Source: Strigops habroptila (Eukaryota; Chordata; Aves; Psittaciformes; Psittacidae). Taken from it: a DNA stretch of 64,000 nucleotides. The position numbers and the translations under genes are program-made. The notes beneath the pieces were generated by a model that ran no database searches, was not told the DNA's origin, and was given only the letters and a program-made list of their open reading frames with translations. The stretch spans positions 136,767,057 to 136,831,056 of the forward strand of contig NC_044277.2 in NCBI RefSeq assembly GCF_004027225.2, written 5' to 3'. Below are positions 1 through 13,100 of the stretch, piece after piece; position 1 is the stretch's first letter; every line of letters begins with the position of its first letter.

Positions 1-809
1 AAAAATATCCTTCATTGGAAAAACAAGCAATGTTACGTGTAACCGGTGCTACATGCCAGACTCCCTGGCATCAAAGTGTAGTTAGGTGAGGTAACGTTGG
101 TGCAATACACTTAATCAACAATTACATTACCCCACATGAAAAAATGCACACATAAAGGAGACAAGGAACTTGAGGAGAAACCCAGTAGGCCAATGCCATT
201 AATTAGATGAAAATAGGGATTCCTAAAGTTCAGAGAGAAGGCAAATTTGAGGAGCAGGTGAAGAACAGCAGTTACAGCAAACAGCGGGGTCTGTCAGGAC
301 AGCGTGCCCGGGGCAGTCCTGGAACCAGGCACTTCCCTGTGGATGGCCTAAGCCAGAGCTGGCGAGACCAGCGCTGCTGTGGTGTCACTGGAGCAGGGCC
401 TGATGGCCTTGGAGGGCTGACATGGGGGGTTCTGGGCAGGCTAGGGGGGAGCTTAGGGGATCATTAGGGCTACTGGTGGCCTCAGAGCCCTGGCACCCAG
501 ACTGTCCTGGCTGTGGCCAGCTGAAAGCAGCTGATGAACCCGTCTTGTAGAGCCAGTAGTTGCTCATGATGTTGGGTACAGTGGATTATTTACATTAAAA
601 TCTACCAAAAAATGAAATTATTTAGCAAAAAAGTAGTAACAAGAATCTTCAGTATTGCTGGCTGATGACACTTCACCAAAGACTTGAGATGTTAGTCAGG
701 CAACAGATTTAAAGAGGTGAATCTTCGTAAGAGAGTTAAGAAAAATAACTCAGAGTGACTGAAGACCAAATTATCTATTTATCTCAAAATATGAAAAAAC
801 CAAACAAGC

Positions 810-833
810 AAAAAAAAAAAAAAAAAAAAAAAA
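810..833. repeat. poly-A run (24 A)
   Basis: An uninterrupted run of 24 A residues. A second run of 20 A lies at 1086-1105. Neither is preceded by a recognisable retroposed gene or SINE body, so they are best called simple repeats. Confidence 0.9.
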
Positions 834-1085
834 GGGATTTTGGGTAAGTTTCAGGGGAATACCTAAAAGCCAAATCCAGTCCCAGGAATACAAGACTCAA
901 CCCCCCCCCACTATTAGGGTGCTTTTGTTTGTTTGTTTAAAGTACCAAAGTGAAGGCTGCACATAAAGCCAAGGTAAAAATTATTTGGAAATCAGATATT
1001 GGACCTGTTACCAAAAAGTGCTATTGAATATGGCTAATATGCTTGTGTTATTAGTAAAAGCCTATGACAGATGTGTAAAAAATGC

Positions 1086-1105
1086 AAAAAAAAAAAAAAA
1101 AAAAA
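1086..1105. repeat. poly-A run (20 A)
   Basis: A run of 20 A residues in AT-rich intergenic sequence. The sequence before it is not recognisable as a processed transcript. Confidence 0.9.
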
Positions 1106-4100
1106 GATGCACTAGGCAATTCTTAGACAAGAACCACAGAACCAGTCTTAGAACCAAGAACCAAGAGTAAGAACGGGCCACATTAAATTTCAGGCAACAG
1201 TGGGGAAAAAAACAAAACCAAAACCGACCCTGCTCTCAGTTAGTTACCAACAGACACATTCTCAGAAACTAGAAAGTCAGGAAAACACAGTAATTGTTAT
1301 CTCTATTGTCTGTCCAACTCCCACTTGTGAAATAATACATGTACACATAGACACACCAACCTCTTTTGAGGTTGATGGAGGAAAGGAGAAACATAGCTAC
1401 TTTCCTGCAAAGCAAAAAAGAGAAAGGATGTCCTATTCCATGAATATCCAAGAAAATACAATGGAAGAAAATTTTCCCATTCACCTTTACAAGACACACA
1501 GTCTTCACCTTGATGGCTGCTTTCCTGCATCTGCCACATCACACCAAAATGCACACTATCCATACATGTGCATTGTGGGATTCAGCTGTGAAAACAGAGA
1601 ATAAATGCTACTTTGAGGAACAAATACCTGCAGGCTTGCCAGTGGCAGGTGAGGCCCAGTACCAGGTCTACCTGGCATCATTCCCAGTCACCAGTGTTTG
1701 AAGGTACTCAAATACATTTTCATTGTTGATTCCTGCTGAGGACAAGTGAAGTACCAAGGCTCAGCAGAGCTCGTCTCAGGGATAAAGCTATTAGGAATTT
1801 AAAAAGGATGGGAAACTGCTCTGCAGAAGCTAGGCAAATCTATGGCAGACAGATTTTCAGGGATTTGTCAGCATGGCCAAAGGCTGGAAGTTTGTTAGCC
1901 CGCTGGAAGAGTGAAGTAAGCAGCTTTAAGCCATGTAAGCATGGACTGTAACTGCAAACACAAAAGAATGACTGTCCCTTTTCTGCAGTTTTTCAAGAAT
2001 TTGTGTAACCTTCCTAAAGTTCACCTGAAAGGAGAGCAAAAGTCTCCTTGAAAGTTCCTAGGGACCTAAGTATAATTTTATGCCTTAGGGATCAGTTTGG
2101 ACACCAGTTATTGGACAATACCTCATATTGTTTCCAACTTAGCACAGACCTTGAAAGTCAGATGCAGGAGAGAAAATTCATATGTTTGGGAGTGTCACAG
2201 CAACAATTTACACAACTATTTTTTATGAAAATAAGATACTACAATTCAGATAGTATTATTAAAATCTGATATACAGTGAATGCAGTTGGTTAAGTCAGGT
2301 ACAAAATCATTGAGAAATGATGGGAGGGAGGAAAACTCACATTGTTCAGTTCAGGCACGCACAGATATTCTTTAGACCCCCAGTATAAACCAGAACTGCT
2401 GCTGCAAGATGGCTCTAAATATGTGTCACTGTGCTGTTACCCTGCAACACCAACTCCTCCAGTGCAGCACCTGGAACAGTTTCTGCATAACGTGTCACCG
2501 CAGCTGCTGCTGTATATTTGGCTTGAAGTTCCACCTCTAGGAAAACCCATGCCAAACTATTTATAATAATGGGCTGCAATTTATCTGCAATGACTTTGTG
2601 CCCTTCCTACACGAGAAAGATTCAACATCCCAGTCCATTCATTAATACCTCATTACTTTAAAGCAGTCCTTTTTAAAGCAGTAACATGGATACTTTGCTT
2701 CTCTATGGTGTCTGTCTTCAAAGAAAGTCAAAATGTTTTTCAAATGTAAAAAAATATTTAACAGCCTCCAAAATCATTGTGGAAGATGGGGAAAGACGAT
2801 TGTGTCTGCAGCTTGTATACCTTCCTATTACTGAAAAAAGGAGGAATTTACAAGTCAAAAAAATGTGAGTTCCTGCCAGGGCTTTCTGTCCTGGGGTTCA
2901 TGTTCTACTACTTGAAAGAAGAGGGGAAAAAGGCATGTTGCTGGCAGAGATGTGACACAAGGTCGGGAAGGAAAGCTCACCATGCCAAGGGAATTGAGCT
3001 CACGGGTGTAAAAGCTGTGTGAAGTTCTCTACCTTGCGCGTGTATTTTATGTGTGTAGTTGATGGATGGATTGCAAAATATTACAAGAAAGTTACAACCA
3101 AGCCTCAAAAAGAACCATGGGCTCAAGTCTACAAAGCACTTAAGCAAGAGATTAGCTTCCAGCATGAAAGTAATTGAAAACAATGCAATGTAACCTGTTC
3201 TGCCAAGTCAGGGCCTAAAGTAAGAATTTGTTGTCTCATTTAATATCTGGTGGGGGGCAGTGAAGGCTGGCACACAGATACACAATCCTTCCACAAAGCT
3301 CACTGTTCACTATATTAGCTACCTAGAAGTGGCCCGATTTAGACTCCCTCTCTCAGCTATGAACTCTGTTTTCAGATAGAGGTCATCCCCAGCTTCACAG
3401 TTTTGAATGCTGATGTGGTTTGAGTGTTGCCAATTTTCCTGAAAGCATAGAACAAATTGCTCTCTGCACTGCCCATCTCTTTCAGTGTTTTCCTCCAAGG
3501 AATAGGGGAGGCTGATAATAGGAACTTCTCGATGGAAACAAGTAGGGAGTATAGCAAATCTTCACTCTTCTTCCCAAAGGTAGTCCCATTATTATGTTGC
3601 TTACTTCTATTCACACTAAAATAAAGTGGACCGCTAAGTAACCTGGTTTCTGTGAGCCAGGCACCCCTGCCAAGCAAACTCACAGCTATCTAATTCAAAT
3701 CACATATTTTCTCAGAGCCTGCGTGTGACCTCCTACTGAAGATAAAGATGAACAAACATATTCTGTGTCTCAAATTGACTGCGATAACAGAAACTGAGCA
3801 CATGGTCACCCATCCTGGTCAGGAGATTTTCTACCATATTCCTTCAGCCCACATATCTAAGCCACTTCTCGCTCTGTCATTCAGAATATTTTGATTTCTC
3901 TCTTTCCAAACACAGTGACATTTTACAACCTTAATGTCCTTGATATTTTCTGCAATGGGATAAGCAGTCGTCTTTCGTTGCTGCAATGTGCCTAATTAGC
4001 TGGCAGAAAAAAAAAACCCTCAAACCAAAAAACACAACAAAACCCAACCCTGCTTCCACAACAATTAAGCTCTTCCCTATGTAATTTATCTTTCTGTTTT

Positions 4101-6325
4101 ACATACACTCACAATTCACCCCATTTAGAGTAAATGATTGAAATGATTAATCCAGTGCTTAAGATGAAGGTATGAGAAGGAGACCTGGGCCATCTGTAAA
4201 GATCACGAGGAATTTGCTGCAAGCCTGCATTTTGACAACACGCATGTTCCTGACGTCTTAGATAATTGAACACTCTGCATATAGGCATCTTCCCTAGGGG
4301 GTATGCTGCAGAAAGGAAAAATACAACCCCAGACTGTAAACCCTGCCAAGTACAAAGTACTCCACTCATCCATTACTCCACCTTGTTCAATTCCCTACCT
4401 CCTCCTCCTCACAAGCAGAGGAGAGAGAAAAGTCCTAGGAGGAATATTAAAATCCACAGCTAAGTCTGAGACATTATCCAAGGCTTTCTTTGCCTAAATA
4501 GGTAGCTATGCAACATTTTTGCCAATTACGCTGTTCCTGGCCAACAAACATGCAACACACGCTCCCTGTGACCACCGCTGACCACAAGACACTCCATCAC
4601 ACAGCAATTTCTCGAAGGCTGAAATTCAATCTTCTGTGTAGTAAAGTCTCCAGATCATCACAGCCCCCCAACAGCAGAATACAGTTTAAAGGATTATGCT
4701 CACAATACAAATGAGTTAGTTTTTCCAGTTAGCCAATTCTCCTGTAAGTAGTAGATCATGTTTTTGTAAAATTGTCCATAAGTCATTCTCAGACCCCAAC
4801 TCAGCAAGGTTTACAAAACACATGTTAAGTCCCATCTATTTTACTGGAAGTAATCCCATGTTTTCAGTTAGCAATATTGCCAAATGCAGGTATTCAAAAT
4901 CTTGAATCAAGCACCAAAGTAATAGGGCAGTATTTTCTTTCAGATAATATTTTCCCTGGACTCATTTTCAAACTGTAAACCAGAACCACAAGGACTACAA
5001 AACTGGGATTTAATTTAAAGCTAATTTGAATCTCAGTTCCCACAGCTAAAACCTGAATATCAACACAAAACACATGAAAAATGGCAATACTGAGTCAGAT
5101 AGGCACATGCTTAAGTGATTTGTTTTGTTCCCTTCTTGAAGGGAAGGGTTTGGAAGAGAGGAGGGTCAGAAATTTAACCTCCAACCCTTTCACCTTTGAA
5201 TCCTTACTCAAAAGCTTCCAGGAAGGAAAAAGGACTTTGCAGTATGTCTGGGCATTTAACACATCCAGGCTCTGGTTAATCAGATAGAGAAGCCCTAGGG
5301 CTATACTAATTCCTAGACCCAATGAGGCCTCTCAGAATAGAAGGAAACTGTGAGCATAATAGGTAGTATTGCTGCTTGAGTTCATTTACATGACATATCC
5401 CTGGCTCCTAAGCTATTCTAATGCTTCTGACTGAATACGTAAAAGGAGGTTTCCCCACCCAAAACATTGATCTGGTCCACTCAGGGCACAGCTGACTACT
5501 GTGACCCCTGGATTTCATGGTCTACAAAGTGTGGTATGTATTATGGGGTGAGAGAGGCTCCAGGAAGTTCTCTTTTGAGGAAGCTAGGATTATATGTATG
5601 AAGTATGCTAGTAGATAGATGTGTATAACAGATCTGACACTGCCTGTACAAAGTCAGAGATTTAGCAAAACAACATACAAAGTAAAAAAAGCTAAACTAC
5701 TGATTACAGAAGAATGTATATATCACAAAGTTTTTCTTGCAGTCAGATTTTCTTGCTCTCTCAAAAGCAAGCTTTTCCATTATTTCATTTCAGACTCTGT
5801 TGTAACTAGCTAGCCACCATGCTTTACATCAAGATCTCTTTGGTAGCTGGGAGCCAGAGCTTGATGCAAGGCATCCAGAATTTAGAAAGCAATTTAAGGA
5901 TCAAATGATTCAGTGTAATGTTTCTGCAACCTGTAATTTAAAGGGCTAAAAGTCTTTCTGCAGCCACCAATGCTTTCAGGGTCATGAGTTCATTTTTACT
6001 CTGTTATTTCACTTGGTAAATGGACTGTAGGCATTTAAGGGGAATGGCCGATCCTAAAACAGCTCAGCCTTTAAAAACTCCCCATTGTGCCTAGTACATA
6101 GAACAAAAGGAAGCCTAACTCAATTTTGTGTATTGACAATTTCACATATGTATAAAAAAAAGATTCTCTAATTACTAACAGGCAATCTGCACTACAGACT
6201 GGAGCAATATTTAAAAAAAAAAAATGTCATGATTAAGGTTTACAGACTTTGCAACAAAGATGAAGTTTCCACTCCGCAATTTTCTGTAATTTTATTTATC
6301 TGAAACAGATTCTTTCTTACCTCAT

Positions 6326-6392
6326 AACAAAAACCAAAAAAAACCCCACAACAAAAAAAAACCACAACAAAACAACTAACAAAAAAAAACCC
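6326..6392. repeat. A/C-rich low-complexity block
   Basis: About 67 bases composed almost wholly of A and C, with alternating A-runs and short C-runs. A similar, shorter block lies at 4006-4050. The complementary G/T-rich type occurs at about 53928-53962, 56987-57065 and 63660-63712. No coding or RNA-gene signal is visible. Confidence 0.8.
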
Positions 6393-9065
6393 TTAAATTG
6401 TTTACTTCTCTTCAGAACTGCAAGTAGCCCAAACTCAGAAGCTGATTAAAATGAAGAGCTGACTAGACTCGTTGTAGGATGGCTCAGTTACATATTATAC
6501 TATTTACATAGGTTATTTTCTTATCTTTTAGTAATTTGCTTACTAGTCAATCTTGACTCTCATTAATGCCTCTCAGTTACAGATTTGATATATATTTCCA
6601 GTTAATAATTTTCAGCCCATTGTTTGTTGCAAGTATCTAAGGTTTGATAACCATTTCATATAAACAACTGGGAAAAAACTGTAATGCTACAATAATTAAA
6701 TGTACCTTGCAATTAAATTTTGGGCAAGATTTTTGCTACATTTGAAGTTTTTTCATACTCTGGAATACAATGAACCCCTGAAGAAAAGCAAACTAGATCC
6801 ACGCTTTAGATTGCTTAGATGAAGAAAATCAGGCTTAGTGAGTAAAAAGCCTACTTACAAAAAGAAATCCACATCATAGTTCAGGCACTGAGTAATTTTG
6901 CCAACAGAATGGATGTCTGAGTAGCTTAGAGTTTGGTAACAAAAAGAGATGACATCATTAAGTTGTTAGTTCAACTTCAACCGACATTATAGCTATTGAA
7001 ATTTATTGCAGACTGTGTCTGCTTGATCAACCACAACACGCAAAGCAGCCTTGTGGTTTTAAACCTGTTTCTAGGTGTTCAAAACTTGCATGAAAATCAA
7101 TATGATAGCTATGATTAATTGCTCTATTGCAACCCAGTCAAAGGAAATTACACTGTTCGTGAGGTGTCCCTCCTCTAAGTGAAGAGAAAGATCCTAATAG
7201 CACACCATTTCCCCAAAGCTATATGATGTTCTATCATCACTTCTTAAAACAAAAAACATCCCAAAACAACCACCTAGCAAAACAAATCACCATGACAGTC
7301 ACAACTAGAAAAATTGAGAAAGGGAGGAAGCACGACCTTGCAAAAATCAAGTATTTTTCATCTCAATCTCATTCTGACAGATTTCAGACATTTGAAAATC
7401 TTCCTGACGTTTTATTTCCATGCTGGCTTAGAAGACATAAGTGCTAGAACACCCAAGTCATTATTTTCTCTGTCATCACGTGATTAATTCTGTTTTCCCA
7501 CCTCTATCTTAAAGCTTTCTGGATGGTTCTGCTTTTTAGAGCAAACGTTGCTTAGCTAAATTTCTTGTAATATGCACAGATATATAATCATTTCGATGAC
7601 TAATTAATTCACCCAACAGACATAGAACACTGTGGGACACATGGGCAACTGCCAGATTTGTCACTTTACCTAGATGCCTCCCAAAACCATTGTGTGTGCA
7701 TGAAGTTCTAAAAATACTTGAAGAGAAACAAAACTCTGGAAACTGACCAAGACACCTTGAGAATATTCTGTTCATAGTTATTAATTGGGATATCCTGGTA
7801 GTACACGAAAGGTTTTTTAATTGTTTATACATTATCAACATGAAAATAAACATATCTTCGCTTTACAAAATGTAGCAAGTGTTTGGGAATCAGCAGAAAT
7901 TATAAAGCACAGACTACATGTAAAAGGAAAATGAATGAGAGTTAATTATAGGCCTTAGTTCCACCCCGCAATTCTAGCAAGAAATATCAGAAATAAGGTT
8001 TAAATTTCTTGAAAAATTACCTATTTTCCTTCTTTTCAAATGAAGGACAGAATGAACCAGCTTATAGAGCCTTTGTTTTCCCTTCCCCTTGGAAATAACA
8101 AGCAGTTTCTTTCTTCTTCAGATAGCAATAGAGTTATCCACTACTACCAGTGCTAGGATTCTACTTCAGCCAGCAGCTGAACTGGTTCTGGGCCATTTCC
8201 CACCAGTGGAGATTAATATGTCACACCTGTCAATTATCACATTTCCTGGTGTGGGCTGCCATGTGCTTAAATAATCACACGATAGTGCATGCACATGCTT
8301 CTGCATGCAAACAACAAACTTACACTTGCATCCTGAATGATTTATTTTGGGTAAAGGGAAAAAAGATTGGAGTGGGGAAAAAGTAAGTCATTCCTTGTTT
8401 CCTTCATAACACACAGCATCAAACTGTACCAATATGGTACCTGTCTCCACAGACAGTAAGCACCCTGAAATTTGAAGGTATATAGAAGACAAAAACCCAA
8501 CATTTACACACGATTCACACCTTTATTCCATGATATCAAACAATATTGGAGACTGTTGTTACTTCTTTTATATATGTCAAGACCAACCACATGCACCAAC
8601 CTGTTGCATTTGAGCTTGGTGCTGTGCCAGAACATAAGGGACACCTGAGCCGCTCTGGCATACAGAGCTTTAACCGCAGTGTCCATGGGTGGCTACATGT
8701 CTTCAAGAAAGAGAGCTGAAAATATTTTCTTAATTGCTAGCAACATACAGCTGGAGCAAGGAATGGAGCGAGGCTGAATGTAAATAAATAAAACTCACTC
8801 ATAGCTTGAGGTTTTCTCTTGGCTCAAAACCCTCGTGTATACACAGACATACTGACTCACAGACAAATAAAGCCAGGAAAGGCCACTATGATCATTTATT
8901 CTGACCTTTAATTAACTTCAGTGAAAAAAAGTGAAAATCATTTCAGTTTACACAGAAGGTCAAGTTCTCAAAAAAGCACCGCACATGTGAGACAGAGTGC
9001 TCATCCAGTACACCTGTAAAAAGCACTGGCTCATCTACAAACTAATGATCTTTTTTTTACCTGGC

Positions 9066-9656
9066 TGTCAAGGTGTAACCCTAGCCAGCAACTAAGCCCC
9101 CCACAGCTGCTCGCTTACTTCCCCCCTCAGTAGGACGGGGGAGAGATCCGAAAGAGTAAAAGTGAGAAAACTTGTGGGTTGGTATAAAAACAGTTTAATG
9201 GGTAAAGCAAAAGCTGCACACACACGCAAAGCAAACCAAGGAATTCATTCACCACTTCCCACCAGCAGGCAGGTGCTCAGCCACCTCCAGGAAAACAGGG
9301 CTCCATCATGTGTAATGGTTACTTGGGAAGACAAATGCCATCACTCCCGACATCCTCCCCTTTCTTCTTCCCCCAGCTTTATATTCTGAGCATGGCACCA
9401 TATGGTATGGAACATCCCTTGGGTCAGTTGGGGTCAGGTGTTGTGGCTGTGTCCCCTCTCAACTTCTCGTGCACCCCCAGCCTACTCACTGGTGGGGAGG
9501 TTTGAGAAGCAGAAAAGGCCTTAGTTCTGTGCAAGCACTGCTCAATAACTAAAACATCTCTGTATTATCAGCACTGTTTTCAGCACAAATCCGAAACAGA
9601 GCCCCATAGTAACTACTATGAAGAAAATTAACTCTATCCCAGCCAAAACCAGCACA
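9066..9656 (-). mobile_element. apparently solitary LTR of an avian endogenous retrovirus
   Basis: Read on the minus strand, this 591-base block starts with TG at 9656 and ends with CA at 9066. It contains a TATA-like box (AATATAAAG, minus strand, about 9377-9385) and, about 180 bases downstream, an ATTAAA polyadenylation signal (9194-9199). The text closely resembles a very common interspersed LTR of bird genomes that I recognise by its overall wording; I cannot assign the exact Repbase family. The flanks CTGGC (9061-9065) and CTTGC (9657-9661) match at 4 of 5 bases, which fits a decayed 5-bp target-site duplication. No internal retroviral genes are adjacent, so it looks like a solo LTR left by recombination. 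Confidence 0.8.
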
Positions 9657-9734
9657 CTTGCCTTACTGTTCTCAGACATGAATTACTCTGATTTTTTCTG
9701 GATCACTTTGTGACACTTTCACTGCTGAGAAGTC

Positions 9735-10145
9735 CTGCTTTTGTGGCCCAGCCACACTGGAGAAGAGGAAGAGCGTGAGAAGTCCTCCCCCTGAGGGAAT
9801 GGCAGAGACAAGATGTGATGAACTGACCACAATCCCCATTTCCCATCACCCTGTGCCTCTCTGGGTGGAGGAGGTAGAGAATTCAGGAGTGAAGTTGAGT
9901 CTGAGAAGAAGGGAGGGGTGGAGGAAAGTGTTTTGAGATTTGGTTTATTTCTCATTAACCTACTCCGATTTGATTGGTAATAAATTAAACTAATTTCCCC
10001 ATGTCGAGTCTGGTTTGCATGGGACGGTAGTTGCTGAGTGATCTCCCTGTCCTTATCCTGATCCACAAACTTGTGCTTTTTCTCCCCTTGTCCAGTTGAA
10101 GAGGGGGAGTGATTGAGCAGCTTGGTGACAGGTCAATCTACCACA
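9735..10145 (+). mobile_element. fragment of a second avian LTR
   Basis: This block resembles the 3' part of a long avian LTR family different from the one just upstream. It has a G/A-rich stretch, then an AATAAA polyadenylation signal on the + strand near 9980, then a conserved tail ending CCACA at 10145. The tail appears to have lost about ten bases compared with the copies I remember. The 5' part of the LTR is missing or unrecognisable, and the left boundary is approximate. It lies about 80 bases from the minus-strand LTR and in the opposite orientation, so two independent insertions are implied. A minus-strand open frame across it (9719-10066) is a shadow and not a gene. Confidence 0.7.
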
Positions 10146-13100
10146 GCTGCAGTAGATATCTGGAAGGGGAGAAGAGGTATTTTGTTTAAGGAGGGAAGTT
10201 AGGGTCTCCTTCCTGTCTTCCACATCTCATTGAGGCATAAAGAAAAAGGTGACAGCCTAACAAATGAGTTTGTGATGTCTGTCTTTCCCAGCACATATAA
10301 AAGAAGAAAGAAATATGGGAGATACAGAAGCCTGAGCTCTGATGCTCTGGTAAAAGAACTTCTCTTTTGGGGAGGGGCTATGGTTCCTAAATACACTGCT
10401 GCTGGCCTTTTCCATAGCTTTGCTGAGCTGGTAACCATCAGCAGCCTGTTCCACCCTCTTTCCCAACTCCAGGCTTCAGCCAGCTTTCTTGACTAATATG
10501 ATTTAAAACAGAAAATGTCTATTCTTGTAAAACTTTACTAGAATGAAATTACACATTATTGAGGTCCTTTATCAGAAAACATATTTTTTTAAAAAAGAAC
10601 AACTTCTTCTACTAAGTTAGAAACATATCAAACATTTAATATGCTAGCCAATTTGTATGGAGACTATGAGTGTCTTCTCATGCTTCTGAGGCCCACACTG
10701 AATCCAGGAATGTGTGGTGAATACATTATCTTTCAAATGCTATGCAGAATAATAATTTAAAGAAACACTTATACATTATAATTATATGCTATTTAGAGTC
10801 TTTAGCTAGGTAGACAGTCACAGTGAGGAGCTATAGATAGTACTGTTATTTTCAGTGTAAAAGATCTTCATTTCATTCAGCTTCTCTCTGATGTGATTTT
10901 GATCATTGCTCAGAAACCTGATTTGTTGGAGGTTTTTATATAGCATTTCCTTACCAAAGTTATACTTCTTTGTAGCTAAGATGATATTTACTATTCAAGA
11001 GATCTATAATCTTCCCAGATCAAATTAATCAACTGAGCAGCTTCCAGAATTTTGAATATGGTCCCTATGGCAATAAATAGGTTTCGCTGCTGATTTTGAT
11101 TTACAAGAAATAAAGTAGATACTTATTTCATTCTACAAATTGATCATGACAGCCAAACTCTATAACATGGCATTTTGGTGCTGTCCTGTGGCTCTCATGA
11201 ATGAAAAACATATCACATACGATGTTCCTTCTAAGAAGTTAATGTCTTTGCTATATAATGTTGCATTGAAATATAATGATATGCAGATCAAGGTACAAAA
11301 CGGTTGGGAAATGAAATCCCGTTGGATGACTATCAGGAGTAGTCTGCCTCCATTATCCCAAGACACAAGCTGGCACATTATCATTTTTATACATAGTTAA
11401 ATACCTAGACTCTGATTTCATTAATCATTCAGTTAGGGCTGCAAACTTCTGAGGCAGGGGGCATTCCCTGTCTTCACATGAAATGCTATTTACCAAAATA
11501 CTGTAGATATGTTGCGTAATATAAATGTCTGACATTTTAGCAATAATAATTGCACTTGAATCAAAGATGTTTTTTCTCTTCAATTCCCTTTTAGCCTGCA
11601 TACATTTTCATTTCTGCAACTCCTACTCCGCTAACACAGAATCACAGGGGCTTTCTTAGACCAAATTTGAGGAAAAAAAGTTTTATTTTTGAGCATCTCA
11701 CCCCACTTTCATCACAGGGACCTCCAGAAGTGCAGAGTTTTGTTCCCATCACATGCCCAAGAACCAGTCCTATTTCCTTAAAAGCTACGGAGGAAATAAA
11801 TATCCAGGATCTGCAGAATAAAACGGATCAGCCTACAAAAGATAATGCCAGAGGATTAGAAGCTCTTGTCCTACAAAATGGATCCATTTTCACAGTACTG
11901 GGTACCCTGCCTGTCTCAAGCCAAGACCATGGTCACACCACAACTCTACTGTAAACTGATTAGGCCGATGCATGTGGTCTACTCAGCCATACTCATCCTT
12001 CATTCAGCATAAAACTGAACTCTGAAATTTGCCAGCTGAGTCATTATCAGTCTCATATTTATAACATAAACTGTGACTCATTCCTAATTATTCCCTTGTT
12101 CTCAGATTTCTTGCCAGGACCAACTGGAAGAGATAAACCCTTCCACTATTCCAAGATGTATTACAAGGGGCCTAGAATGAATTTTGAAGTCCTGTGTGAG
12201 CACCATATCAGTATGCAGGGTTGATACTTCCTATGTGACTATAATGGCATTGTAATATTTTCCACTACTAGCAGACGAAATAAATAACCTGTACACTATT
12301 TCAGGCAAAATTTTAAAACATAGGCCCATTTTAATTTGCTTTCTTTATAAAAAGAAAGGTAGAAGCAAGCCTGCTCTACAAAATTAGGTGATTGCAGGTA
12401 TAAGAAGTCCTTTATTCATACAACCAGGTACTTCAGTGTTTAAATTAAAAGGGAAAAATAATTACAGATAACTCATATCATCTGCCAGAATATTCGTGAG
12501 ATGTCTTTCCTGATAGCCAAACTAACATCCAGACTTGGGAAGAAGTATTAAACTGCTACTAGATATAAGTTTGGTGTAAGTTAGTTTATTATTTTAAAAC
12601 TGTTTCCTGGAAAGGAAATAATCATTGTACCTGACTCTATACTTTGACTAGGGTGAAATCTTGTGATTTTCAGGAAACTAGATCCTGGAGTTATGTTAAG
12701 ATGTCAAACATAACAAAAATATTTTCAAAAATTAGGTCTAGACTATACACACTGTTATCCCAGCCTCCATCTGTCATTGTTAAGCATACATATGATGCTT
12801 TCCTCCAAAGCAGATGAAGATACAGGTATCACTGATAATCACCACATGAAGGCATGGAGTTATGGTTTAAGGTGGGTCTGAAAACTGAGACATACCACAC
12901 AGGAACTCAAGCTGTTTATTATTTTCTAATTCCCACTGAGATTCTCCCACTCCTCTTTCCTTGGCTTTCAGTATCCTTGTTCAATAGGAATCAGAAATCC
13001 GTAACATAAAATACCATATGGCAGCCAAATTCTACTTAAACAACATCACTGTTCAAGAAAGTAAGGCAAACAGGATCTGGATCTAGCTGTGAGTGCAATA

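Larger units (their letters stand above)
1..9065. other. AT-rich intergenic DNA, no gene seen
   Basis: No reading frame here looks like a known protein; the open frames are short and lack codon structure or recognisable motifs. The segment holds two long A-runs (24 A at 810-833 and 20 A at 1086-1105), a 9-C run at 901-909, and A/C-rich low-complexity patches at about 4006-4050 and 6326-6392. Two perfect TGCATGCA palindromes lie at 8286-8293 and 8302-8309. I see no tRNA, promoter island or recognisable transposon in it. It forms the far left of the gene-poor flank upstream of UBE2E2. Confidence 0.7.

Noticed and set aside
1200..1604. A 134-codon plus-strand open frame
   Set aside because: No recognisable motif and overlapping antisense frames of similar quality. 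Probably chance.
9719..10066. A 115-codon minus-strand open frame
   Set aside because: It lies within the LTR fragment and has no recognisable protein content.
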